Positions 47,269 through 60,300 of a stretch of 64,000 bases of DNA are shown here, piece after piece. The notes below the pieces were generated by a model. The model ran no database searches, had not been told where the DNA came from, and worked only from the letters and a program-made list of their open reading frames with translations. Source of the stretch: Acanthochromis polyacanthus (lineage: Eukaryota; Chordata; Actinopteri; Pomacentridae); the NCBI RefSeq assembly GCF_021347895.1, contig NC_067115.1, forward strand, positions 13,215,876 to 13,279,875, given 5' to 3'. The stretch's first letter is position 1. Every line of letters starts with the position of its first letter. The translations under genes and the position numbers were made by a program.

Positions 47269-50200
47269 CAAACTGCCTGAGCTGTGCTGAGGCGGGAAGA
47301 AAAAGCAGAGGGGGTAAACGTAAAAATCATCCATCACTGGTAGGTGCATTTAGAGAGAGGCCCGTGGAGCCGGCGTTTCAGCACCCCCTCTGGGGATGGT
47401 TTAGTCCATTTCTCAATACAGAGCTGGCCCTTTCCACTTTCCCTCATTTCCTCTGCCACAGGGGGAAATATTTCACCTGTCCTTTTTCTCTCTTTCTCGC
47501 CCTCTCTCCCTTTCTCTCCATTCCCCCCAATCTCCTGTGCAGCGGAGGAAAAAAAGCACATATCTCTCTCTCAGCACCTGTCCAGCTTCACCCCCTCTCC
47601 CGCTCCTCCCCCCTCTCTGCCGTATCATCCCTCGCTCTAGGAAGGAAAGCAGTTCATCTGCTCCACCCCCTCCTCTCCTCCCTAATGCCATCATTTACTG
47701 TTGCAGTCCCATGGTAGATGTGAGGGAGAGCAAGGTAGCAGCACATATCAGTTTCACCCCACCCTCCCGGCCGCGCTTCCTTTAAAAGACATCATTCCTG
47801 AGGGGGCCAAGCTGAGATAAGCTACTGTGTGTGCCAGCAGTGCGCACTCTGTCAACACAAGCTGCTGTATGGACAGCCAGGCAGACAACCATAACACAAT
47901 GTGCATAAACATGCAGCGGAAGTCAAGTTTGTTAAGAAACACGGCGGTGGCTGAGTGAGTAGGTGGCTGCTGCGTCACCTCGGCAGCTTCTGCTACGACC
48001 TGCCTGCCATGTGGCTAACGAGCTCAGATTAATTACCTGAACTGAATCCCTGCAACCCTCTGAGCAAGATGTGGCGTCTGGCACGACACGAGAGACTGAT
48101 ACGCTGACAGACTTGGTTCACAGCTGCTCCAGCACCTCCGGACACCTCGTAGAAAATGAGCGAGGGCAGAGCGGGGACGACCTAAACGCTTCTTGGGAGT
48201 CTTACTTATCAGCTGTAGAGTTTGGCAAGAGCTGCTGCTGTTTTCTATGCTCTGAAATTCAAAGTTTAGTTATCAAACAGTCTTATCCGCAAAGATTTAG
48301 GAGGTACGGCAACGTAGGCTCCAGTTCAGCTCCTTCTGTGAAGAATTTCAGAGTCTACACTGTAGTTACCCGACGATAAAAGCAACCATGTAGGAGTCAG
48401 GGTGAAGAAGTACAAAGACGAGCCACTGAGGGATATTTTTTGATGCCTAAGATACATGGATTTTATAAGAGATGTTGTGCTTGGATGTATCATGTAAGGT
48501 TTTTATTGTATTCACCCTTTGGCCAATCCCTTTCTTTTCCAGCAGCTAAGACTGAAGAATGTTTGTCACATGTAATGTAAGTGTGTGTTGGTGTATGCGT
48601 GCGCAAATGCGTGATTAGCGGCAGCTCTGAATGAACAGTCTGGGCTTGGTATGCACAGAAGCCTCTTGTGTGCCCTGTGACAAGCCCCGGGGCTAAAGTG
48701 CTGGAGGAGTGAGTTTGTCTTTGTGAGAGAGTGTGTGTGAGAGAGTGCGAGTGTGTGTGTGCGCGCAAATGTATTACAAAAATCTAGAAGAGGCAGAGAG
48801 TGTGGAGAGATGAAAAATGAGTTAAGCTTTCAGTCTAGGAAATAAAATTGGGAGAAAAAATACATTCGAAAATAAAGTAAAACATATACTTCTAAAAAAT
48901 GTCTCCTCTCAGGGGAATTTCAGTAAAGACACAAATGATCTGATTCAAAGCGCTGAGAAAAGATTAAAGACTTCCACACACAACTATTTGAAGCTTGAGA
49001 GAAGAGCAAAGGGCAGAGGTGGACACACAAACTTGCCGTGAAATTTCCACTTCTTCCTGATGGACATTCTTGTGTCGTAATTATACGGCTTTAGTCGACT
49101 ATATTTGCATGAAGGGATTTCAACTGGGCAAGCAGACAAAAAGCCCAGACTTCTGCACACACAAACCACACACGCACAAGGAAGAGAGAAGTTCCTCTTC
49201 TTTAACAAATAGGGACAGCAAGCTCTGCATGACAGGCTCACCACAAAGATACATATGAAGAAACTTATTAACTCTGGGGGGAATTTCTTCAAGGCCACAG
49301 GGGAATTAAAAAATACTTTTGCTTCTCTCACAGTATGTTTGCATTCCACTGCACTACTTGCAGTGGGCATTGTGATCTCTTGCAATAGTGCTTTCCCCAG
49401 AGCTCTGCTTGTGCATGCACAGCGCTCAGGTCAATGTTCTCTGATGGACTGTTGATACATGAAGCCTACACCTGTGGAGCCTCGTTCAAATCATCCCAGA
49501 GTACTAAAGACAGGCCTCGGGTGATCGTGATTACTTTGGCTTATTGGACCACTTCTGTGGGGCATGTACAGGCTGTGATAGATTGAGATTTGAGGATTGA
49601 GGCTGTCTGGATAATAAAAATAACAATAAAATATGACTTTATTGATAGACAATTCACTAAAAATCAGTTCTAATTATGATAACCACTTCTTGTTTTAGTA
49701 AGAGATTTAAAGATCCTCCACAGTACAAATCCCTACAGTAAAAATCATTTTCTTTAACCAATATTTGTCCGTGTGGTGTTTTTTTATATGCCTGAAAACA
49801 TCATTAATAAAATAAGGAGAGGTTGCATATTTTTGTCCCGCAATAGCTACTTACAGATAGCAATAGAAAAGATTTTTACTTATTACAGATGAAAAAAATG
49901 GGCAGAAATTCCTCTTGCTTTAGCAATAGAAGGATACAATTTTTCATATACAATAAAGTTTCAGATTTACAGGGTTTTATATTTATTAAATATAAGAAAT
50001 CAATCCCACCAACTTGTAGAGTGGGGCTTTCCACTTTCCATAGTTACATATTACAATTTGCCATTGTGTAGCGTAGGGCAGCGTTTAAGAAAAATTGTAG
50101 GTGAGCTGGTGTGTTCCAGAGGTAGAGAGTGAAGGAGGGACGTCATAGCAATGAAACAGAGTTCCATCTAAGCCATTTTATTGCAGGAATTTTGATAGAA

Positions 50201-50904
50201 AAAGCATATAAATATGCAACTCTGGCACACAGAAATTAGTTTTTTACGGTTTAAATAAATGGCCAGAGGGACCTGAAAATATGACATACTTACACTTTAG
50301 CCACATAACCTGGAGCTAACTTTAAATCAAGGTTAACATACCACTGGATTATCCTCAGTCTGATTTAAAATACCAAAATGAGGCTGCTGCTTTCACTTTT
50401 TGACTTTTCATAGTTGTAATGTAAATAATAAAATTCATCATGGTGATTTTCAGAGTCCTACTAATGTGCATTCATGATTTACTGGTACATTTAGAAAAGA
50501 ACTGTTATTTATTCAGTAGGCTAACTCCTGTGCTTTTACTTCTGAGACAGAAATAAAAATGTTTGCTGTGAAATGGGCCCATTACAATTCATGTGAAGCA
50601 GCTTCTTTTTCCTCCTTTCTTCACGTCGGTGTTAACTGCACTAAAATGTCACGCTTGTTTTACGAAAAGCCAGTTATTCTTTGCTAATGAATGTGCTTTG
50701 TATGCTTTCTCGTGTTAACTTTGTGTATCTTTACATGAAACTAAAACTGAATCAAACAACTCATGCGTTTAGCACAAGAGTGTGACGTACAGGATGTCTT
50801 TTCAGCGTTTAAGAACAGATTTTTTTTCTTATCTTAAGTAAACGTATGCTGATGGCATGTTGCAGATTTGTAAGCAGATTAAAAACATTGTTTACCATAG
50901 TTTT

Positions 50905-50945
50905 GCAGCTGTTTCCTCCTGCTTCCAGTCTTTATGTAAAGCCAA
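50905..50945 (+). repeat. AGCTTAGC-type dispersed repeat, fragment 3
   Basis: GTTTCCTCCTGCTTCCAGTC followed by TTTATGTAAAGCCAAGCTAA matches the start of the same repeat (CTTCCAGTCTTTATGCTAAGC type). Only about 40 bases remain. Confidence 0.4.
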
Positions 50946-51251
50946 GCTAACTGCAGGTTTAGTTTTGTGTTCCGATCTTGTCAATATTCTCGTCAAACTC
51001 TGCAAGAAAAATCAAACTATCTGAGACTGGACTTAGGAATTGAGCTTTTTGTGCTTGGTAAATAAAAAATCTGTTGTTGCAGAATACAGAAGCAGCGAGT
51101 TGGGAAAAAAAAGCATAACTAGAGGATGTATCAATAAAATATAACAAAAGCCAAATTCCTCTCCTTTCAAAGCTCCTTTCCAAGCGGTTGGTTTTGACAA
51201 AATGTTCAATACAACCACTTCTGCGTTTAATTACCTCCCCACTGCATCGCC

Positions 51252-51280
51252 AAAAAAAAAAAAAAAAAAACTAAAAAAAA
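51252..51280. repeat. Oligo(A) tract
   Basis: Nineteen A followed by CT and eight A. Could be a retroposon tail, but no body is recognisable upstream. Confidence 0.7.
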
Positions 51281-51407
51281 CTGTCCTCAATGGTCACTAA
51301 TACATTGTGCATTTCTATACATTAGTATTCTATGCTCACACTCACACTTGGCTGTGTCGGGCATCTGAAATCTAGGAATTCAAGCTAATTTATCTCTTGC
51401 GCTTACT

Positions 51408-51456
51408 ATAAGTCACTCTGGATAAGAGCATCAGATAAATGCTTGAAATGTAAATG
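51408..51456 (+). mobile_element. Retroposon 3' tail of the TAAGTCACTCTGGATAAGAG type
   Basis: ATAAGTCACTCTGGATAAGA then GCATCAGATAAATGCTTGAA and ATGTAAATG is the conserved tail shared by several teleost SINE/LINE families. The body upstream is not recognisable. Confidence 0.6.
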
Positions 51457-53516
51457 AGCCACTAAATGAGCATAATTTAATTTAGAATGTGCTCACTGTT
51501 GTGGAAATGAACTGATGGCACTGCTAAAGCGGAAAAATAAGAAAATATTGTTTAAATAGATATCACCACTATTCTCCGCTGGAACCTACCACTAAATTGG
51601 ATTAAGAAGCAATAGAGTCGAGAGATGACCTTAAACAACCCTGAAGATTTATTCTGAGTGTGTACCAACAACAAGGAAACTCACACTGAGAACAATGTTG
51701 GAGCTAAAATCCCCAAAGCATACCGCAAAAGTGAAGCCGGCGTGCCCGAGTCTCACAAGGATTGGTTCTCTCCTTCAAAATCCTTACTTGGCTCCACAGC
51801 AGCTCACACAGACTGAATTCAAAACACACACACCTGCGTCTTCGTGTTACAACATATTGTACACACACACACACGGACAGAGACACACAAACACCCACCA
51901 AGTCATTTGTGAGACTGGTTTAGTACCAGTCACATTCACCCCGGGGGCTTGTGTGTGCTTCTGTCCGTGTGTGTGTGTCGATACATGTGTGTCTGTGTGT
52001 GACTGTGGAGTAATGCATGATTTCTGTGCTGTGGAGGCAACAGAAACCAGGAGTCAGACAGAGTTTGAGAGCATGAGTGCCTCACTATTTCTGTATAGTA
52101 GAGAAAAGTGTAAAAAAAGAAGTGTAATTTTCTATTCTATATGTAGCTGATATGTAGAAACAAGTCAGAATCTTGCTAATCCATCACATACAAACACATT
52201 TACATTTATGAATTTTATTTTCAACACTGTTCATTTCCATACCAAAACAATGATCAGTCTGCTTAACACAACTCAAATGTACTAGTGAAATGGAATTATG
52301 TCTATTTCGTGTGAAAATGTTGTGTGCAGTATTGATTTTTGTCCTGCAATAGACAATTACAGACAGCAATGAGAAAGACTGTTTAGATGCAAACAATGGG
52401 TGTTGTGTAAATCAGTCCTGTTTCTGCTATAAGTAGATTGCAAAGCTCTCCATATTGAATTTATTTTGGAAATTCTCTCCTTACAATAGCAGTTTTCAGT
52501 AAAATCTGCTTCAGAGTATGAATTTGTTATGGAGAACTGATACTGGATTGGAATATGCATGCACGAGAAAACTTTTCTCGGCTTCCTCAGTTGGTGAGAG
52601 AATTGAGTTCAAGGCCTGTCTCAAAGCAGTATTGTAGTATTTTTTGACTTTTGTTTTAACTCCGTCTCTTAGAACCGTCCTTGGGTACACAAAGGGTTAA
52701 CCATCTATCTGTTTGTGATAAAAAATAAAAAAAATTACATCTCCTTCTTGGTCACCATGCTCCTTTTGACCAGCGTTTCGACTGGTCAGACACCATTCAG
52801 ACTTTAGAACGACTGTTTTGCATTCAAGAAAGCTTTCTGATTACAATCTGAGGTCTACAACTCAATACAATGCCCACAATACAGCACTGGAACATTTTTC
52901 GCCGGCCTCATTACTCCTGTAGCCGGAGTTCTTTTTGTAGTCATACATGTCCACTCACTCAGCTTCATTCCTTCTCTTTTAATCTCAAAAAGGCACTTCC
53001 TCATCCTCTATGCTTCTCTGCCTCCCTGCTGGCTGAACCCTGGGAATTTCCACATCACAACAAAAATCTAAATCATACAGCTTATATACAGTATATTAGG
53101 TCTATATCTCTGAAGAGCATGAAAGCCTTTTAAAAAGCCGTGAGACGATACTGGCAATTCTCCTACTGTGCCTCTTTACCCCCTGCTCTCGCTCTTATTT
53201 TCCTCCCTGAATGAAACCCCAGAACTTTACATCTCCAGCTCTCAATGGGGCCCATCAGGTGATTTCTGAGCCATATCTCACAAGGGCATGAAAAAACCTT
53301 GCTGCTCTCCCACCCCCTTCCAGCTCCCTCCGCACACCTCCCTGTTCAGCCATGAAATGACACCCCTATTTAATCAATTGTGAATCATGAAATTTTGCAC
53401 AAGAGACCCCTTTTCTTTGCACTTGACAGTGATTGAACTGCACAGCCATGCAATTCCATTCACCACGGCGATGAGAAAGAAAAAAGAGAGCGGGGGAGGG
53501 GCTGCGTCTCTGTGCA

Positions 53517-53543
53517 GTGTGTGTGTGTGTGTGTGTGCGTGTG
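53517..53543. repeat. Short (TG)n microsatellite
   Basis: About 20 bases of GT units, one CG interruption. Confidence 0.85.
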
Positions 53544-54489
53544 AGATGAAGGCAATTTCCCTGTGACATCATGGGCCCCCGCTGAATGGCATCGCAACAC
53601 AGGGTCCCCTCTATGCATTGAGGCCGCTCGCTCCGACAGCACAGTGGGATCCTACAGCTGATCTATAGGGGTGTAAAGGATGTGTGCGTGCCAAGGACCC
53701 TTCCCAAAACACATTTTACATCGTCCCCAAACAGACCGCGGGACAGGAATAACTGCGACAAAAGGGGGGAAAAAAAGTCAGTGAGTGAGATTACAAGTGA
53801 AACAGGGGGGCAGTGTAAGATAAAGAGAAAGTTTGGGGGGAAAAAAGCGAACAAGAGGGTGAGGGGTGAGGCATCCCCTCTCTCTTTCTTCTACATGAAT
53901 GAGCTGGTGGGAACGACGTGTGAATGTATGATGTAAGGCTTGCAGTGAGTGGGTCAGGGAGCATAACTGAGACACCAAGAATCCGTGTGACACAGTGGTG
54001 ACACAGCACGACCCCCGCTTGACCCCGACGCAGAAGTCACGGTGGGTTTAGTTTTCTCATGCAAAGGCAAAGCGACAAGCTCTGGATTCATGCAAGATTC
54101 ATTCATCACTCTATCGTTGCCGTATAGTAAAAAACTAAAGTGTACAAAGTCACGCTTCTGCCCGTAGCATGCTAAATGATGTGCAAATATATTACAGAGG
54201 CGCATTCTGGTTTCACTTCTGCAAAGCAAACACACATTTTGCCAGCAGGACTAGCCTCCAGAAGCAAATTATTGTGTAACATGAATAGTATGGAGAAGTG
54301 AAAAAAATTGTCCCCAATGTCCATCTTGACTGGAAGTAAAACAAATTTGTAGTGTCTAAGTAATGTAATTGCTGCTATTGTGGTAAATGACTAAATAAAT
54401 AAGAGGGAGGACTTCCTGAGAGCACCCAGAGAGTCTGCCAATGCTGCACAGTCTTTTAGATTTGCTGTTATTTTAATGACAGAAATGAT

Positions 54490-54825
54490 TTAAACATCTG
54501 TGGATGTTAGTGTCAGTCTATCGGTCATTTGGTTTGGTGTTTGATGGATTACCATGAAAATATACAGATCCAGAGCATGAATCCTGATCTGATGACATGT
54601 TTTTGAGTTAAGTTTTGAGTGGACTATCACAAATTTCAACTACACACTCATGTCTGCCCTTGGGGTGAAATGTAGTCCCCTTAGAGATTTAAGTTTTTTT
54701 TCCATCAAAATTCAATTTGTCCAATAAATTGATTCTGGTCAAAATATAACAATCCCATCGGTCTCATCCAGAGTTCATGTCTAGTGCTAATTATCAAATG
54801 TTTAAACTAGTGTAAGCAGTTTTTA
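54490..54825 (+). repeat. Teleost dispersed repeat, copy 1 (TGCTAATTATCAAATG type)
   Basis: TTTGATGGATTACCATGAAA, ATTCAATTTGTCCAATAAAT, CAATCCCATCGGTCTCATCC and GTCTAGTGCTAATTATCAAA occur in the order of a percomorph repeat I recall. A second copy on the other strand lies at 60105-60300. Confidence 0.5.
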
Positions 54826-54852
54826 ATTTGCATTATTGGACAGAAATTTCAT

Positions 54853-55030
54853 GCATATTGCAATTTAAGTGGTCTGAGAGCAAACTAGATCTCTGCACCA
54901 CCTCTTGTTTCTATGGTTTAAGAATATGTAGCCTGTGATGGTAGATTTTAGCCAATCACAAGTTTTTTCAGGCTAGACCAGGTGACATATTACAATGAGC
55001 AACAAAGTCCACACTCGGATTAGGATGAAG
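54853..55030 (+). repeat. Dispersed repeat, copy B (partner at 5150-5330)
   Basis: Shares ordered blocks with copy A: ATATTGCAATTTAAGTGG, CTCTGCACCACCTCTTG, TTTTAGCCAATCAC and GACCAGGTGACATA. It follows directly on the repeat at 54490, so the two may belong to one composite element. Confidence 0.6.
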
Positions 55031-57739
55031 TAGATTAAACATCGGACTTTCACTCAGGAAAGTGCCATTTGAGTCTTGTGTAAAGATGAAAATGGATGTG
55101 GACTTTTGGTTTGACTACTTTGGAGCATTTCGAAAGTTCATCCATGTTCATCTTTTTAACATGCAAACATCCAGAAGTAATATGACAAACTTATTAGAAA
55201 ATAGCACTATTAGCAAGTGTGTGGTGGAGGCTGCATACTCAGCTTGTAAAAATATGTTTTTTACTTTACTTTTACTTACTGCTTTTCTTTACCAAGCTCT
55301 ACAAGGATTTTTTGTAACACCACCAAGAAAAACACATTTCTTTTTGCACTTTTTCCAAAATCGTGAAACTGTGCGGTGGCCCGATACCCAAACACACTTT
55401 CTGTCACAATGTTGACCTTTTTCAATGTGCCCGAAACAACAGATGCAATTCTTAACCAAAGTACACCAGAGTTTTTAAGTAAATTTCATTGTTTTTCTTC
55501 ACAGATGTCTGATTTAACAAAGCAATCTCAACTCAACCCTTTGTAGTTAGTTCCAGAACAACCATACTACACTCTCTTCTGTTCTGCTGATGAAAACTGC
55601 CAATGTGAACCAAAGGTCCCAAAAGTTCTTGGAAGGTTTAAACATCTACAGAATGAGCTGCCAAACTCAACGTTTCTGAGTTATTCCATCTGCTGATAAC
55701 CAAACAGCAAAGAGCCATGCTTTACTGGAGGTAATACAACAGTCTACAGTATAACTTTTAGCTGTTTTATGTATCTAATTCATCTTTGGTTTTACGGGAA
55801 TGTTATTCACATGCATTGATTATGTTTTAGTGTCGTGGTTGGTCTGATGATTTAAATGCACAAAATACACCCCAACATGGGTTCAAATGAGGCTCATGCT
55901 TTGCTACACTTTATCTTTTTCTTTCCTGCATTTAGTGTCAAGAAAAATCTAGGTAAGCACTTCAGTATATTAGAATCAGGCAATAACACTTTATATTTTC
56001 TGAGAATGCAGTTTTGCAAATGACATGAATTGTCAGGGGCCTGTTTCACTCTAACAATACTACAGATACATGTGTTGTACACAGAAGTCTGGATATTATC
56101 TGCTCTGGTTATAGCTGAAGAGGAAATGAAATTCAGCGCACTGATAGACTTACAGCAGGGTGAGAAAGATGATGAAAAGATGGAGAGGAGACACAGCGTT
56201 AATCACCTGAGGCTGCATGTGTGCAAGCTTGTCCTATTAGGCCGACTGCAGAGACAGCTGCAGGATACGAGGAAAGCCTGAGAAAGAATTACAGGTAAGA
56301 GTAACGAAACCCATTTAGCTGAGATTAGATGACATACTGATAGCCAGGGCTAAGATGGTGCAGAAGATATTTAAGTTTCTGTATCAAGTTTCTCCAATGG
56401 GAGCAAACAGTTCAGGACAGATGACTGAATTGTCAAGACATTTGACTTCTCTATGTATACACACCAACGTGCTGAGGAAACGTAGGGATTCCTTTGGTTT
56501 TAATCATAAATTTGTTTAATTCAATTTCTAGAAGTACTATAAATTAGACACGATTGAAAAAACACCCTCATGAATTGGTATTTTCTGTTGGAGCTGACCA
56601 AAAAAGGGCTTGTTTTTAGTCAGGCGTCACACTTGAAACAAACTGTCATTTCTTCACGTCAGCGTTTACAGCCCTACCCCGCTAAGATACAGATCTGTCA
56701 TAAGAAGAGGCAAGACATGATAATCGCACAACTGGGGACAATGATGCAATGTTTTGAGGAGCTTCTTCTTGAAGGCAATTCATGTTAAATTGTCAGCTTT
56801 GGAAAGCTACAAAAAAATGTTGTCCAAATTCTGACATTGGTGTGTTGTCGGAGGACAGGAGTATGTTTTCCTAAAATCAGACAAGAACTCTGTTTTATGA
56901 TGTTGACACCTTTAGAGAGTAGCTCAAGGGTATGAGGAGAAGTAAAGTAGAGCGTTCTGTTCCTGGTGTACTTGAAAGTACTTTGGATGCAGTTAAAGTT
57001 CTCCTCAATGTTGTACAACAACCAAAAAAAGAGGTCTACATCATGTTTTTTCCTCTGTTGACTTCAGATCATTAACGCTGGTCTTTAGTAGGCCAAACAG
57101 GACAGGGAGGATCACAGTAAACCATCATCTAATGGGGTGACGTTATTGTGCTAGCATTTTTGGGCTTATCCAGGAATTATACGGGCACCAGATCAGGACA
57201 CGTCTTATACAGGGACGTCATATCTGCAGAAATAGATGATGCATTACAGAAAGGGTGAGCAACTAGATTCAACTGTAGGTAATTGTTTTTCAGCCTTTTT
57301 CAGGGTGAGGTTGGCAAAGTATTAAAGACATGGTGGAAACACAGCCCTACTGTAAATGTTGTAATGTTTCTTCCTAAATAAAACAGATTAATAAACTTGT
57401 TTTGAGGTTGTAGCTAAAGGCAGATGTCATTTTCCTGTTAGCCAGAGAGTATTAACAGAGTTATAGGAGCTTGTGTTTGACAGCTAGATGGATTTATTCC
57501 ATTATTGTCTCATTGGGAAATGTATCTTGGGCTCTGAGCCACTGCATCACACAGCACACTTTACAGAAGCACGCAAGTATGACGACTTAACCACAACTTA
57601 TACATAACAAACCAACAACAACAAAACTATATATAATGTACTAGTGGGTCCTCAAGTAATTACAAGTATTAAAAGTCAAATTTTAAATGTCAAAAAACAA
57701 CAGTTTTCAAACTAGTGATTCAAAACAGTATGAGCTTTG

Positions 57740-57975
57740 TTAAGATCAGATTCAACTTTATTGTCCTTCCACAGAATAGAACAAAACCCAGTCTGTTCCC
57801 ATCTACCAGCTTGTTAGGAAGCTAGGTCAGAGCACACGGTCGAGCCACACTATGATGCCCCTGAAGCAGACAGGCTTAAGGGCTTTGCTCAAGGGCCCAA
57901 CAGTGTCAGCTTGGTGCTGCTGGGGCTTGAAGCCCTGACCTTCTGGTCAGTAGCTCAAAGATCCAGTAAACCACC
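57740..57975 (-). mobile_element. tRNA-derived SINE
   Basis: Read on the minus strand it carries ACCAGAAGGTCAGGGCTTCA with a B-box-like GGCTTCAAGCC (57934-57924), then TGTTGGGCCCTTGAGCAAAG and CCCTTAAGC, and ends GACAATAAAGTTGAATCTGA. This order matches a SINE-type repeat widespread in fish. The A-box half is degenerate. Pol III activity of this copy is unlikely. Confidence 0.65.
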
Positions 57976-58072
57976 AATAATTCCATAATGTAAAAGTCTT
58001 TGTAAACATGGCTCATATTTTATTTATCACTTTATCTGCCCATTGTTGTCTCACTTAATCAACTTTTTAAAA

Positions 58073-58215
58073 AGATAAGACAAGATAAGATTGTCTACTT
58101 AATTGACCCCTCATTAGGGAGATTTACATGTTACAGCAGCTGGATACAGATGAGGCACGGAAGACGCAGGACATGAATTATGAAAAGTAAAATAAGGCTA
58201 AAAAAAGATACAATA
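58073..58215. repeat. AGATAAGA-type retroposon tail
   Basis: AAAGATAAGACAAGATAAGA, then TTGACCCCTCATTAGGGAGA, then TTACAGCAGC and AAGTAAAATAAGGC match a common fish repeat (AGATAAGATAAG...CCCC..GGGGAAATT...TTACAGCAGC). It lies 100 bases from the SINE at 57740. Confidence 0.55.
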
Positions 58216-60104
58216 AAGGTCTTTACTATATACCTATATACTACGTTTCTATAGAATATTACATAAAGGAAAATTATATTTCACAACAAGTCTATAATTG
58301 TAATGGATGGGTTTCATTTTCTTGAATGATGTTGTTTTTTTCAGCAAAACATATCTATCAGACTGCTCCCTATTTGTGTACGAGACGTTGATCCTCAATA
58401 CAAAGTTCTCTTTATTGGTATCAACACAAGTCGGTTAATGACACTGTTATCGAGAGTAGATCTATCAAAAATAAATAAATAAATTAAAAAAATTCCGAGC
58501 GTCTGTAAAAGCGAGGGCAAATATTTCTGTTTGATTTGACCCACTGGCTACTATTTGCCTAACACTGTGCTACAGTGTAAGCAAGGACCCCACAAGGGCT
58601 CCAATTATTTTCAGAAGGGGATATTTTGAGTCTGGTCACAATCTCATAATGAGTTCTTGTCTGTCAGGCAGAAACAGTGGAGGTTGTGTTGCAGGAATCA
58701 GAAGGACTGTGGAGAGTGTTGTCGGTTGACTATCAGCTGAGAGAATTGGGGTGAAAATCTGTCAGGGTGCAGCACAAATGTTTACTGAAGCAGGAATACT
58801 CTAAAAATTACTTTTTCAAAAGTGTGAATTGTTCATTTGCTGCATTTACATTCAGTTAATGCCTTCTGCATGCTGAGCGGTTAAACATTTGTCTTGAATA
58901 TAATTTTCCAAATAATTATAATCAATTCATTTGGAAGTCACATCATGTGGTCAGATTTGCATTTGCACAACAAATGCACACAACTAATGACTTTGCTCCA
59001 AACAGCTGTGATACAGTTAGACACGCCACCACTGTGTAATATGCCGCCACAGCAGAATGAAAAAAAAAGTCAACTCTAATAATCTAGTGTTTCAGAGAAA
59101 TGTCGCTGATAACTTTCTAAAGTCACAAAAGTCCACAGAGCTATCTGTCAAACAGAATGACAGGGAGATAAAGATCTGAGGAAAACAGGGGAAAGCAGAG
59201 TTGGAGGGGGGAGAAAGTGAAGGTGAGGAGTTAAGCACCTAAGCTGGCAATAACGAAGGCACAGATGGCTGATACGATCTTTTGCTCTGACACCCAGATC
59301 ATTAAAACTTCGAAATGATTGAAGGCCCCACTGTCCAGCACAGAGGATCCTGAGGCAGAAAGGAGGATTTAGACTTTAAGCTGTTTTTATAGCTCAAATG
59401 GATCTAAGAAAAAAAACAACAGTCCAATGATAACAGTTACACAGTGAAAATTGTGTACTCACTTTGAAACAAACAGAACAGTTCCTTAATAGCAGAATGC
59501 GGTCTTTCTTTGCGATATCTACTATACCAAAGACTCTGCCTCCCTGCTTAATTCCTGTATTATACTGTGTCTACACAGGAAGCATAGCCTGAGCAGCACC
59601 TTTAGCGGAGCTCCATCTGTGGTGCTACACAGGAGACCTTCAGGTACAGTGGTGAGCGTTGGTCAGCTGCGTTTTGAGCCCAATCCATGACACTACATGT
59701 ATATATGAGTGTAGGAATACACATAAAAAAAGGACAAAAATATATTTGAGGCCTACATTGCACACATTAGGCAGCTTTGTTGATGAACATTATAGCAGTG
59801 TATTGTTCCATCAGACGTACCAGATGCCCCAGGTACAATGTCATTGGTAAAGTAGATGATTTCTGTGTTTCACATTATTAGCAGATAACATGAACACTGA
59901 TCCCTCATTAGGAGGTACGACTAGATTCTCCGCCGGGGCACTACTTAATTTTTTTGTAACAAGAGAAGAGGCCATGAAGTAAATATTGCGTTCAATAAGT
60001 ATTTTATCCAATTGGCTCTTTAAGTGCTGAAGTGTTCAAAGCTCTATGTCAAACAGATACATCAGATAGCTTTGCCAAAAATACCACTGAAGTCACTCTG
60101 AGAT

Positions 60105-60300
60105 TATTGATGGTTTCAGGTACCTTCATGTGAAGCTGTGGGTACAGCAGTGATTAAAAGCAAACATCAGCACTCTAGCACACCAGCAGTATCAACATGC
60201 TGAAGTTAAGTAGGTATGTTTACCCTATTCACAATCTATTTTTGCTAATTACTACTAAATACAGTGCAATGCAGCTGAGGCTGATGGGAATATGGCAATG
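60105..60300 (-). repeat. Teleost dispersed repeat, copy 2
   Basis: Reverse-complemented it reads CCCATCAGCCTCAGCTGCAT, TTAGTAGTAATTAGCAAAAA and TCAGCATGTTGATACTGCTG in the order of the family at 54490, and extends further toward the family's end than that copy. Confidence 0.5.

Noticed and set aside
48034..48070. Minus-strand CAG/GTAATT donor with upstream AG as exon 2
   Set aside because: The peptide (SEGCRDSVQ) has no similarity to XYLT1, and the acceptor lacks a convincing pyrimidine tract.
48071..48379. 102-residue plus-strand open frame
   Set aside because: Composition and lack of motifs fit a chance frame in a moderately GC-rich block.
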